Part shown: positions 16,584-24,065 of the stretch, piece by piece
How positions within the stretch are numbered: position 1 is the stretch's first letter
How the letters are laid out: every line of letters begins with the position of its first letter
NCBI GenBank assembly: GCA_044222005.1
Contig: JBGANY010000003.1
Location: 1 to 64,000 of the forward strand
DNA length: 64,000 bases
Direction of reading: 5' to 3'
DNA from: Methylotenera_A sp044222005
GTDB taxonomy: Bacteria > Pseudomonadota > Gammaproteobacteria > Burkholderiales > Methylophilaceae
Notes under the pieces: generated by a model
Told to the model about the DNA's origin: nothing
The model's input: only the letters and a program-made list of their open reading frames with translations
The model's database searches: none
Made by a program: the position numbers and the translations under genes

Positions 16584-17842
16584 ATAATGAAATTCAGCTG
16601 ATCTGGCAAGAAATACAAGCTGACATGAGCACGCCGGTGGTGCTGTGGCAGCTGGCCGTTATTATCACTGCAGTGGCGACAGCATGGATGATTAATGGCG
16701 TTTTGCGCCAATATGTGATGCGGCATGCGCCAGAGCAATGGAAACTCGCGATAGGCGGCATTAATCGCGTACTGTTCCCGCTCACGACGTTAGTGTTTGT
16801 GTTATCCAGCCAGTTGATCCTGTCAGGCTGGCAACATACGAGCCTACTGCAATTAGCCAGCCGACTATTGCTTGCCATGGCGGCTATTCGCTTAATCGTT
16901 TATTTTATGCGCTATGTGTTTCCGTCTGGCGGGTGGCTTAAAGCGCTAGAAAGCATGATTGCCTGGAGTATTTGGGGAGCATTGGCGCTGCATCTTACCG
17001 GCGTGCTGCCGCAGCTTATGCAAGGTCTTGAAGACATGCGTTTCAATATCGGCAAAAACCAGGTGAATTTGCTGCTGGTATTGCAGGCCTTGCTCACCGT
17101 GATTATCACCATTTTTATTGCATTATGGCTGAGTCGCCTGTTAGAAAACAGGCTGATGCGTGCAGAACATGTGAATGTCAATTTGCGCGTCATATTAACC
17201 AAGCTCATTCGTATCGTGCTGCTATTTATTGCCACGCTGATCGCATTATCTGCAGTCGGTTTGGATATTACCCTGCTCTCGGTATTTGGCGGAGCGCTAG
17301 GTGTTGGTTTGGGGTTCGGTTTGCAGCGCATTGCCAGCAATTATGTCAGCGGATTCATTATTCTGCTGGATAAATCCATGCAGATTGGCGATGTGATCAC
17401 TGCCGATGGTCATTATGGCGTGGTGAACGATTTGCGTACGCGTTACCTTGTATTGCGCAAGCTGGATGGGACGGAAGTCATTATTCCGAATGAAACATTA
17501 ATTGTTAATTCAGTCATTAATCACTCCTTTTCGGACCATAAGGCAAGGGTACAGGTACCGGTCCAAATCAGCTATGACAGCTCTTTAGAGCTGGCAATGC
17601 GGCTGATTTCAGATATTGCGATGCAAAATCCGCGTGTTTTAAAAGTGCCTGAGCCTACGGTACTTATCAAGGGATTCGGCGAAAGTGGAATTGATTTGAT
17701 GCTGTCAGTCTGGATACCCGATCCGGAAGAGGGATCCGCGAGTCTGCAGTCGGAAATTTATCTGAAGATCTGGCATGCTTTTCAAGAGAACAATATTTCT
17801 ATCCCTTATCCGCAGCGCGAGGTGCGGATCTTGAAAGAATAA
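16580..17842 (+). CDS. Mechanosensitive ion channel of the MscS family
   Basis: A 420-residue membrane protein. Four to five hydrophobic segments in the first 200 residues lead to the MscS pore helix (GALGVGLGFGLQRIASNY, about 239-256) and the beta domain (QIGDVITADGHYGVVNDLRTRY). It is longer than E. coli MscS (286) because of extra N-terminal helices. The ATG overlaps the mgtE stop by four bases, so the two are translationally coupled. A link between osmotic release and Mg2+ uptake is inference. Confidence 0.92.
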   Translation: MNNEIQLIWQEIQADMSTPVVLWQLAVIITAVATAWMINGVLRQYVMRHAPEQWKLAIGGINRVLFPLTTLVFVLSSQLILSGWQHTSLLQLASRLLLAMAAIRLIVYFMRYVFPSGGWLKALESMIAWSIWGALALHLTGVLPQLMQGLEDMRFNIGKNQVNLLLVLQALLTVIITIFIALWLSRLLENRLMRAEHVNVNLRVILTKLIRIVLLFIATLIALSAVGLDITLLSVFGGALGVGLGFGLQRIASNYVSGFIILLDKSMQIGDVITADGHYGVVNDLRTRYLVLRKLDGTEVIIPNETLIVNSVINHSFSDHKARVQVPVQISYDSSLELAMRLISDIAMQNPRVLKVPEPTVLIKGFGESGIDLMLSVWIPDPEEGSASLQSEIYLKIWHAFQENNISIPYPQREVRILKE

Positions 17843-17863
17843 TTCAATTAAAATAGAGCAAAT

Positions 17864-17890
17864 AAAAAACCCGCAAATTGCGGGTTTTTT
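17864..17890. terminator. Bidirectional terminator between mscS and rpmG
   Basis: CCCGCAA (17870-17876), A, TTGCGGG (17878-17884), flanked by an A run and six T. It serves the convergent mscS and rpmG genes. Confidence 0.88.
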
Positions 17891-17905
17891 ATTTGAACTA
17901 AATAC

Positions 17906-18061
17906 TTATTTAAGTTTAGTTTCTTTGTACATCACGTGCTTGCGTGCCACTGGGTCAAACTTTTTGATCTCCATTTTATCCGGCATCGTACGTTTGTTTT
18001 TAGTGGTAGTGTAGAAGTGACCTGTACCAGCACTTGATTCCAATTTAATTTTTTCGCGCAT
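17906..18061 (-). CDS. rpmG: 50S ribosomal protein L33, zinc-free form
   Basis: The 51-residue protein starts MREKIKLESSAGTGHFYTTTKN and has no cysteine, so it is the zinc-independent form. It lies 11 bases downstream of rpmB in the standard rpmB-rpmG operon. Confidence 0.96.
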   Translation of the reverse strand: MREKIKLESSAGTGHFYTTTKNKRTMPDKMEIKKFDPVARKHVMYKETKLK

Positions 18062-18072
18062 GGCTTAACTCC

Positions 18073-18309
18073 CTAGATTTTTTGACCAGCTGCGCGCATC
18101 TCTGCAAGCACTGAATCAATACCGTTTTTATCAATCGTGCGCAATGCAGCGTTAGTAATACGCAAGCTTACCCAGCGATTTTCGCTTTCTACCCAGAATT
18201 TGCGGTTTTGCAAATTAGGTAAAAAACGGCGTTTTGTTTTGTTTTGTGCGTGAGAAACATTGTTACCCACCATCGGCTTTTTGCCTGTTACCTGACATAC
18301 ACGTGCCAT
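18073..18309 (-). CDS. rpmB: 50S ribosomal protein L28
   Basis: The 78-residue protein starts MARVCQVTGKKPMVGNNVSHA. GGAGATAACC precedes the ATG at 18309; the in-frame ATG four codons earlier overlaps that Shine-Dalgarno and was not used. Only one cysteine, so no zinc site. First gene of rpmB-rpmG. Confidence 0.97.
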   Translation of the reverse strand: MARVCQVTGKKPMVGNNVSHAQNKTKRRFLPNLQNRKFWVESENRWVSLRITNAALRTIDKNGIDSVLAEMRAAGQKI

Positions 18310-18348
18310 GGTTATCTCCAAATACTTTGCTTTTTGCGAAAGACGGCA

Positions 18349-18378
18349 ATTATAGACTGAAAATGCTTTTTATATCAA
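18349..18378 (-). promoter_or_regulatory. Promoter of rpmB-rpmG
   Basis: On the minus strand TTGATA (18378-18373), an 18-base spacer and a perfect TATAAT (18354-18349), about 40 bases before rpmB. Confidence 0.75.
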
Positions 18379-18399
18379 GCTTTAAGTCGAAAAATACAA

Positions 18400-18497
18400 G
18401 ATTAGGAGCTAGACGAGGCGCGAGCAAAAAATAGGGGCGCCGCATATGAGTTGATATGTAAGACTCTATTTTTTGTGTAGCAACAAAAGTATAACGA
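18400..18497. repeat. Nested inverted repeat, possible dispersed intergenic element
   Basis: CAAAAAATAG (18425-18434) pairs perfectly with CTATTTTTTG (18466-18475). Inside it CATAT (18443-18447) pairs with ATATG (18454-18458). A GC-rich head, GGAGCTAGACGAGGCGCGAGC, precedes it. It lies between dut and the rpmB promoter. It has no reading frame and resembles extragenic palindromic repeats; the copy number in the genome cannot be seen from here. Confidence 0.45.
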
Positions 18498-18511
18498 AAA
18501 ATATTGTATTT

Positions 18512-18964
18512 TTAGTGTTTTCCTGTGCTGCCAAACCCACCCTCGCCGCGTTCAGTCTCTGCAAACTCATCCACCACATGAAAATCTGCCTGCACCACGG
18601 GCACAATCACTAACTGCGCGATACGCTCCATCGGATTGAGGATAAAAGCGTGCTGGCTGCGGTTCCAGCAACTGACCAACAACTGCCCCTGGTAATCCGA
18701 ATCAATCAGCCCCACCAGATTGCCCAACACGATGCCGTGCTTATGCCCCAGGCCAGAGCGTGGCAGAATCAGCGCGGCGTAATAAGTGTTGTCGATATGA
18801 ATCGCCATGCCGGTCGGAATCATCACCGTTTCACCGGGCTGAATGGTCTGCGTGTGCTCAATGCAGGCGCGCAAATCCAGCCCTGCGGAGCCAGGCGTGG
18901 CGTAGGCCGGCATCATGTGATGCAGGCGGTTATCTAAAATTTTCAGGTCGACGGTGATGGACAT
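18512..18964 (-). CDS. dut: Deoxyuridine 5'-triphosphate nucleotidohydrolase
   Basis: Trimeric dUTPase hydrolyses dUTP to dUMP and PPi, keeping uracil out of DNA and supplying thymidylate synthesis. It has 150 residues with all five motifs: GSAGLDLRA (25-33), PRSGLG (68-73), GLIDSDYQGQL (85-95), ERIAQ (113-117) and RGEGGFGSTG (139-148). Commonly next to coaBC in proteobacteria; here a TonB receptor gene lies between them, suggesting an insertion into a dut-coaBC pair. Confidence 0.97.
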   Translation of the reverse strand: MSITVDLKILDNRLHHMMPAYATPGSAGLDLRACIEHTQTIQPGETVMIPTGMAIHIDNTYYAALILPRSGLGHKHGIVLGNLVGLIDSDYQGQLLVSCWNRSQHAFILNPMERIAQLVIVPVVQADFHVVDEFAETERGEGGFGSTGKH

Positions 18965-19036
18965 TTTGTTAACTTCTAACTGTTATGTAGAATGTGACAT
19001 TAAACACTAAATAATCTTGAAAATCACTAAGGTAAT

Positions 19037-19068
19037 AAAAAAGCCAGCTCTGCTTAAAGCTGGCTTTT
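19037..19068 (-). terminator. Terminator of the TonB receptor gene
   Basis: On the minus strand AAAAGCCAGCT (19039-19049) pairs with AGCTGGCTTTT (19058-19068), ending in a T run. The stem is the same sequence as the terminators at 14748 and 35953. Confidence 0.85.
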
Positions 19069-19087
19069 GAGGGTTTAAGTAGGAAAA

Positions 19088-21232
19088 TTAAAACTTGTAG
19101 TTAGCACTCAAACCCAGCAAATAGTTTCTATCAGCAGCTGGTTCAAAAAAGCGTAAGTTACCATCATTAACTCGTACAGAACCAATATATTCCTTATCGA
19201 ACATATTTTCCACGCGCACATATTCGCTAAAGTTCCAATTAGCTAATTTTTGCTCAAACCCTGCACGTAGATTAAAGATGGTGTAAGAAGGCGCGGTGTC
19301 ACTGTTAATATCATTGACATATACCTTACTGTTGTGGCGGCCTTCTAATGCAGTGTGGAAGCCAGTAGCATCGTGTTTCCATGCAAGTTCAGCATAAATC
19401 TGGCTGCGATAAGTGCCGGGGATTCGGTTGCCAGAATCAATAGCAGTGCCTAATTTATTGGTAAAGTCAGAGTCAAACTTGGCGTTGAGCAGGGAATACG
19501 AAAAATAGGTAGAAATATTGTTGGCAAATTGTGAGTCTATAGAAAGTTCTGCACCAGTTCTTTTTGTTTTGTTTGCATTGGTGTAGCTGACGCGACCATT
19601 GATGTTGTCTTGAATGACAATTTCATCGTCAGTGGTGGTCCTGAATACAGTCAGATTAGCTTGTGTGTTGTCACTAATAAAGGCTTTTGCACCAATCTCA
19701 TAATTGCGGCTTTTGCTGGGTTTGAGGCTTAAATTGGGTACACTATTGGCAGCAGAGGTTGCAAAAGCAGCTTCGACAAAAGTGGGTGTTTCAAAGCCTT
19801 TGCCAAAGTTTGCGTAAAGGTTAAATGCAGGGTTTACTTTCCATACTGCGCCAATCACCGGTGTGGTTTTTTTGTACTCTACAGAACCGCTGTTATTGCC
19901 ATTATTGCCCGCGCCTGTAAGGAAGTGGTCTTTAACATCCAAGTTCACTTTAGTATGACGTGCACCTGCGTGTATATCAAGATTGTCTAAGATGGATAAT
20001 TTACCTTGAATGTATTGATCAAAGTTATCCACGATATTATCTTCGTCACGGTTTAGTGTATTGATTGGAAGTCCCGCAGCAAGTATGTTTTTGTCTAGCC
20101 TTGCATCACTCGACTTGCCGTAATTTAAGCCCATGCTTAAGGTGTAGGGCTTGCTAAACGCCTCGCCTTTGTTATCCCAGCGTACATCTGCGCCATAAAA
20201 CTCTCGTGAAATAATGCTAGCACGCGCGTTTGTACCCGTTGCGTTAGTGGGCAGAATTTGTTCGTTTTCACGAGTACCAACATAAGTCATGAGGTTGAGT
20301 GCATTATTTTCATTAAATGCATGTGTTAAATTAAACCCAATTTGAGCATGACTACGGCTGACACGTGTGTCCGCATTATTAACCGCATTCACCACACCCT
20401 TGGGCTTGTCAAATGCTGATGGCGCGGCGGCTGCACCAGTTACAGCAACACGCGGCAGACCGCTTGGGTCTTGCGCGTCTTGCTCAAACCAGTTTACTAA
20501 AGTAGTGAGTTTTGTATCTTCACTAAAATTGATTTTAAATTTTGCTGTGGCTGCTTGTTTGTCAGCTTTGCTGTGGTCACGGTAGCCATCGGTCTCAAAA
20601 TTAGAAACATTCAGCAAATATTCGATGTTTTCAGATGTACCGGTTGCGTTCAAAACTTGGCGCTTGGTGTCGTAGCTGCCAAACATTACTGTTCCACCAA
20701 TCTCAGGTGTTTTTGGAGCGTCTTCCGTAAGCATTTGGATAACACCACCCGAGGAGTTGCCATAGAGCGCTGAAAATGGGCCGCGCATCACTTCAATGCT
20801 CTTGATGGCAGACAAATCGACCACACCAGGCTGACCTTGGCCGTCTGGCATGGTGAGCGGAATGCCGTCAACATAAACACGAATACCACGCACACCAAAG
20901 CTGGAGCGTGAACCAAAACCACGGCTGGATATTTGCGGATCTTGGGCTGATTGTGTGCGATTTTGTGCTGTAATGCCTGGTACGCGGATTAAACTTTCTG
21001 AAAGTTGCATTTGCAGTTGTCCTGCCTGAATGCCTTCCATATCTACGACATCAATTGCTACAGGCAAATCGAAGCTGTTTTGTTCAACGCGCGTTGCGGT
21101 AACGACCACTGGAGCGGTGACGATTGTTTTCGTATCAGCTTCTTCTGCAGAAACGTGATAGCTTGATGTGCCTAAGGCGCTTAAAACAGCGATGGGTAAT
21201 AATTTTGTTTTGAAAATGTGGTTTGAAGACAT
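19088..21232 (-). CDS. TonB-dependent outer-membrane receptor
   Basis: 714 residues. A signal peptide (about 1-29, cut after HVSA) is followed by a TonB-box-like PVVVTATR, a plug domain (about 45-165, with YVDGIPLTMPDGQGQPG and VMRGPFSALYGNSSGGVI), then a 22-strand-type barrel ending in NYLLGLSANYKF with the terminal Phe needed for outer-membrane assembly. The substrate is probably a ferric siderophore by family resemblance, but it is not provable: no siderophore, FecR or ABC genes are near. It has no N-terminal signalling extension. I saw no convincing Fur box upstream. A monocistronic unit inserted between dut and coaBC. Confidence 0.93.
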   Translation of the reverse strand: MSSNHIFKTKLLPIAVLSALGTSSYHVSAEEADTKTIVTAPVVVTATRVEQNSFDLPVAIDVVDMEGIQAGQLQMQLSESLIRVPGITAQNRTQSAQDPQISSRGFGSRSSFGVRGIRVYVDGIPLTMPDGQGQPGVVDLSAIKSIEVMRGPFSALYGNSSGGVIQMLTEDAPKTPEIGGTVMFGSYDTKRQVLNATGTSENIEYLLNVSNFETDGYRDHSKADKQAATAKFKINFSEDTKLTTLVNWFEQDAQDPSGLPRVAVTGAAAAPSAFDKPKGVVNAVNNADTRVSRSHAQIGFNLTHAFNENNALNLMTYVGTRENEQILPTNATGTNARASIISREFYGADVRWDNKGEAFSKPYTLSMGLNYGKSSDARLDKNILAAGLPINTLNRDEDNIVDNFDQYIQGKLSILDNLDIHAGARHTKVNLDVKDHFLTGAGNNGNNSGSVEYKKTTPVIGAVWKVNPAFNLYANFGKGFETPTFVEAAFATSAANSVPNLSLKPSKSRNYEIGAKAFISDNTQANLTVFRTTTDDEIVIQDNINGRVSYTNANKTKRTGAELSIDSQFANNISTYFSYSLLNAKFDSDFTNKLGTAIDSGNRIPGTYRSQIYAELAWKHDATGFHTALEGRHNSKVYVNDINSDTAPSYTIFNLRAGFEQKLANWNFSEYVRVENMFDKEYIGSVRVNDGNLRFFEPAADRNYLLGLSANYKF

Positions 21233-21339
21233 GATGAACCTTAGCTTGACTTGGTAAATGAGATAGGCGCGATTCTACGTGATTACATTCTTCTGGACAT
21301 CAGTATTTTCATGAATAGCAGACAGTTAGCCCGAAAGGG

Positions 21340-22515
21340 CTAAAGCATCAGCGCTACATGTTGTAGCAGTAATCTGGCAATCTCAATTTTTGGGGCGCGT
21401 GCCAGATGATGTGTGCCAACATCATCGAGCAAAGTCAGTTGATTTTGGTCGCTTCCCATCGCGTCAGTGGCTAAATTTGCCACAATCAGTGGCAATTTTT
21501 TTGCCTGTCGTTTTGCCTCGGCATATGCCAGCAGGTTTTCACTTTCTGCGGCAAAGCCTACGCAAAATGGCGCATTCTGCAAGCTGGCCACTTCCGCCAG
21601 AATATCTTTGTTTTTAGTTAGTTCCAGCGTAAGTGATGATTCACTTTTCTTGATCTTCTGCTTATGCTTTTTCGCAGGGCTGTAGTCTGCCACAGCCGCA
21701 ACACCAATAAAAATATCCTGATTTACAATATTCCCCACCACCGCTTGATACATGGCATCCGCACTGGTGGCCGAAATGGTTATTACTCCCAGCGGAGGCT
21801 TAAGTGCACTTGCGCCGCTCACTAAGGTGACTTCTGCACCCATTTCTTGCGCCGCTTGCGCGATGGCATAACCCATTTTCCCGCTGCTTAAATTGGTAAT
21901 GGCACGCACCGGGTCGATCATCTCAAGCGTAGCGCCAGCGGTAACCATCACTTTTTTGCCTAAAAGCAGCTTGGGCTGAAAGTGTGCTTCAATTAAATGA
22001 TGCAAGTCGTCAGCTTCCAGCATACGGCCCAGGCCGATTTCTCCACAGGCTTGCTCGCCGCTGTCTGGCCCTAAAATGTTGATGCCATCGGCTTTCAGTT
22101 GCGCAATGTTGCGTTGAGTGGCGGGGTTTTCCCACATCTGTTTGTTCATGGCAGGTGCAACCAATAACGGACAATCGCGTGCCAGACAAAGGGTAGAAAG
22201 CAAATCATCTGCGCGACCTTGCACCAGTTTGGCGATAAAGTCTGCGCTGGCTGGCGCAATCACAATCGCATCCGCTACGCGGCTAAGCTCAATGTGGGGC
22301 ATGCCGTTGGGAATGGACGCATCCCACATGCCAGTAAATACGGGCTTGCCGGATAATGCCTGCATGGTCACCGGCGTAATGAACTGGCAGGCGGCTTCGG
22401 TCATGACTACTTGCACATCAATATTGGCTTTTACTAATAGGCGAACGAGTTCAGCTGCTTTGTAAGCTGCGATGCCGCCAGTGATGCCCAATACAAGTGC
22501 TTTGTTTTTTTGCAT
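21340..22515 (-). CDS. coaBC: Coenzyme A biosynthesis bifunctional protein CoaBC
   Basis: Joins 4'-phosphopantothenate to cysteine (CoaB) and decarboxylates the product (CoaC) on the way to CoA. It has 391 residues. The N-terminal flavoprotein domain has GITGGIAAYKA (10-20), catalytic H74, the PAMNKQMW substrate clamp (121-128) and C157. The C-terminal CTP-dependent synthetase starts near 188 (VMVTAGATLEMIDPVRAITN) with SPAKKHKQKIKK near 275. A short TTAGCCC/GGGCTAA hairpin (21326-21343) overlaps its stop but has no T run. Confidence 0.97.
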   Translation of the reverse strand: MQKNKALVLGITGGIAAYKAAELVRLLVKANIDVQVVMTEAACQFITPVTMQALSGKPVFTGMWDASIPNGMPHIELSRVADAIVIAPASADFIAKLVQGRADDLLSTLCLARDCPLLVAPAMNKQMWENPATQRNIAQLKADGINILGPDSGEQACGEIGLGRMLEADDLHHLIEAHFQPKLLLGKKVMVTAGATLEMIDPVRAITNLSSGKMGYAIAQAAQEMGAEVTLVSGASALKPPLGVITISATSADAMYQAVVGNIVNQDIFIGVAAVADYSPAKKHKQKIKKSESSLTLELTKNKDILAEVASLQNAPFCVGFAAESENLLAYAEAKRQAKKLPLIVANLATDAMGSDQNQLTLLDDVGTHHLARAPKIEIARLLLQHVALML

Positions 22516-22594
22516 TTATGATTTACATTTTTACTGTGGTTTATGTAATGCTTTCATTTTAATACGAAAACAGAGTTAGAAACCTATCAAATTT

Positions 22595-23359
22595 ATGTGG
22601 CGAAATCTAAGAATTGTTATTTTATTGCTCATTTTAGCAACAGTGGTGCAGCAAACCTGGCTGGATAAAGCGGCTTTGGACTGGAAGCATAATTTTTATG
22701 TGGCCGTTTACCCAGTGAATGCGGATGGTAGCGAGCAGGTAGCTGCCTACATTAAAACCTTAACGCGCGATGATTTTGAGCCGATGGCGGAGTACTTTGC
22801 CGAGGAGGGCGATCGTTATAGTTTAGGCATGCGCCGCCCGGTGGAAGTGCAGTTGGGGAGCGTTGTGAATGAAGTTCCGCCTGCACCACCTAATGGGGGC
22901 AGTATATTTAGTACGATGATTTGGAGTTTGAAGTTCCGCTGGTTTGCATGGAACAACAGCCCAAAAGTCAACGTCAAGCCTGATATTCGGCTGTATCTGC
23001 TGTATCACGATCCAGCCACGACGCCGGCACTATCGCACTCCACAGCCTTGAATAAAGGCCGCGTGGGACGTGTAAATCTGTTTGGCAATAAAAGTTACGC
23101 CAAGCAAAACCTGGTGATTGTTGCGCACGAGTTGCTGCACACTTTAACCGCGACCGATAAATACGATTTGGAAACAACGTTGCCAGCATATCCAGATGGC
23201 TTTGCCGAACCGGATAAATCGCCACGCTACCCGCAAGATTTTGCTGAACTGATGGGCGGGCGTGTGCCAGTGAGTGAAACACAGGCAGAAATACCCAGAA
23301 GCCTGGCACAAACGCTGATTGGGGACAAAACGGCGCGAGAGATAGGCTGGCTAAAGTGA
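22595..23359 (+). CDS. Membrane-anchored HExxH protein, putative zinc metalloprotease
   Basis: 254 residues. One N-terminal hydrophobic helix (about 6-21) looks like a signal anchor; the rest would be periplasmic. HELLH at 178-182 is a zinc-metalloprotease motif, followed by TATDKYD (184-191) and later AELMGG (217-222), whose Glu could be a third ligand. The spacing and the DKYD segment do not match the classic metzincin motif. I do not recognise a named family or substrate. It is divergent from coaBC and sits 13 bases before radC. Confidence 0.6.
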   Translation: MWRNLRIVILLLILATVVQQTWLDKAALDWKHNFYVAVYPVNADGSEQVAAYIKTLTRDDFEPMAEYFAEEGDRYSLGMRRPVEVQLGSVVNEVPPAPPNGGSIFSTMIWSLKFRWFAWNNSPKVNVKPDIRLYLLYHDPATTPALSHSTALNKGRVGRVNLFGNKSYAKQNLVIVAHELLHTLTATDKYDLETTLPAYPDGFAEPDKSPRYPQDFAELMGGRVPVSETQAEIPRSLAQTLIGDKTAREIGWLK

Positions 23360-23372
23360 GAGGAAAGGTATA

Positions 23373-24047
23373 GTGGCAATTACCGATTGGCCTGCGTCCG
23401 AACGTCCCCGCGAAAAACTTATTGAGCTGGGTGTTGAGGCATTATCAGATGCCGAATTGTTGGCTATATTTTTACGCGTCGGCGTCACAGGCAAAAGCGC
23501 GGTCGATTTAGCGCGCGATTTGCTCACCCAGTTTGGCAGCCTGAATGGCATATTCGCTGCGACTGAACATGAATTGAGCCAGGTGCATGGCATAGGCACC
23601 AGCAAATACGTGCAGTTGCAGGCGATATTCGAGATGAGCCGCCGGGCCCTGAACGAGCAATTACAGCAGCACGATGTATTCAAATCTCCGCAGCAAGTGC
23701 GCGATTATCTGGTGCTAAAGTTGGGTGGATTGACGCGCGAGGTATTTTTGGTGTTATTTTTAGATACGCAAAATCAGCTGGTGGCGACTGAGGAAATGTT
23801 CACAGGCACGCTCACGCAAACCAGCGTTTACCCGCGCGAGGTGGTGAAACGTGCCTTGCACCATAATGCCGCTTCGGTTATTTTTGCGCACAATCATCCT
23901 TCCGGCATCGCGCAACAAAGCCAGGCGGATGTACTGTTGACCAAGCAGCTTAAACAAGCGCTTGCATTAGTCGATGTGCGGGTGCTGGATCATTTTATTG
24001 TGGCTAGGAATAATACACTGTCGTTTTCAGAACGTGGGATATTGTAA
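23373..24047 (+). CDS. radC: RadC-family JAB/MPN protein
   Basis: 224 residues of standard length. A helix-hairpin-helix (VHGIGTSKYVQL, 71-82) precedes a JAB1/MPN metalloprotease-like domain with FAHNHPSG (H173, H175) and D186. Despite the name, a role in recombination repair is unproven for the family. The start is GTG (23373), after GAGGAAAGG. The gene is convergent with the next one, with 18 bases between. Confidence 0.93.
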   Translation: MAITDWPASERPREKLIELGVEALSDAELLAIFLRVGVTGKSAVDLARDLLTQFGSLNGIFAATEHELSQVHGIGTSKYVQLQAIFEMSRRALNEQLQQHDVFKSPQQVRDYLVLKLGGLTREVFLVLFLDTQNQLVATEEMFTGTLTQTSVYPREVVKRALHHNAASVIFAHNHPSGIAQQSQADVLLTKQLKQALALVDVRVLDHFIVARNNTLSFSERGIL

Positions 24048-24065
24048 AAGCCAATCTTCGTTCGT

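Noticed and set aside
21233..21320. Fur box upstream of the TonB receptor
   Set aside because: No convincing 19-bp GATAATGAT-type palindrome; only short AT-rich words.
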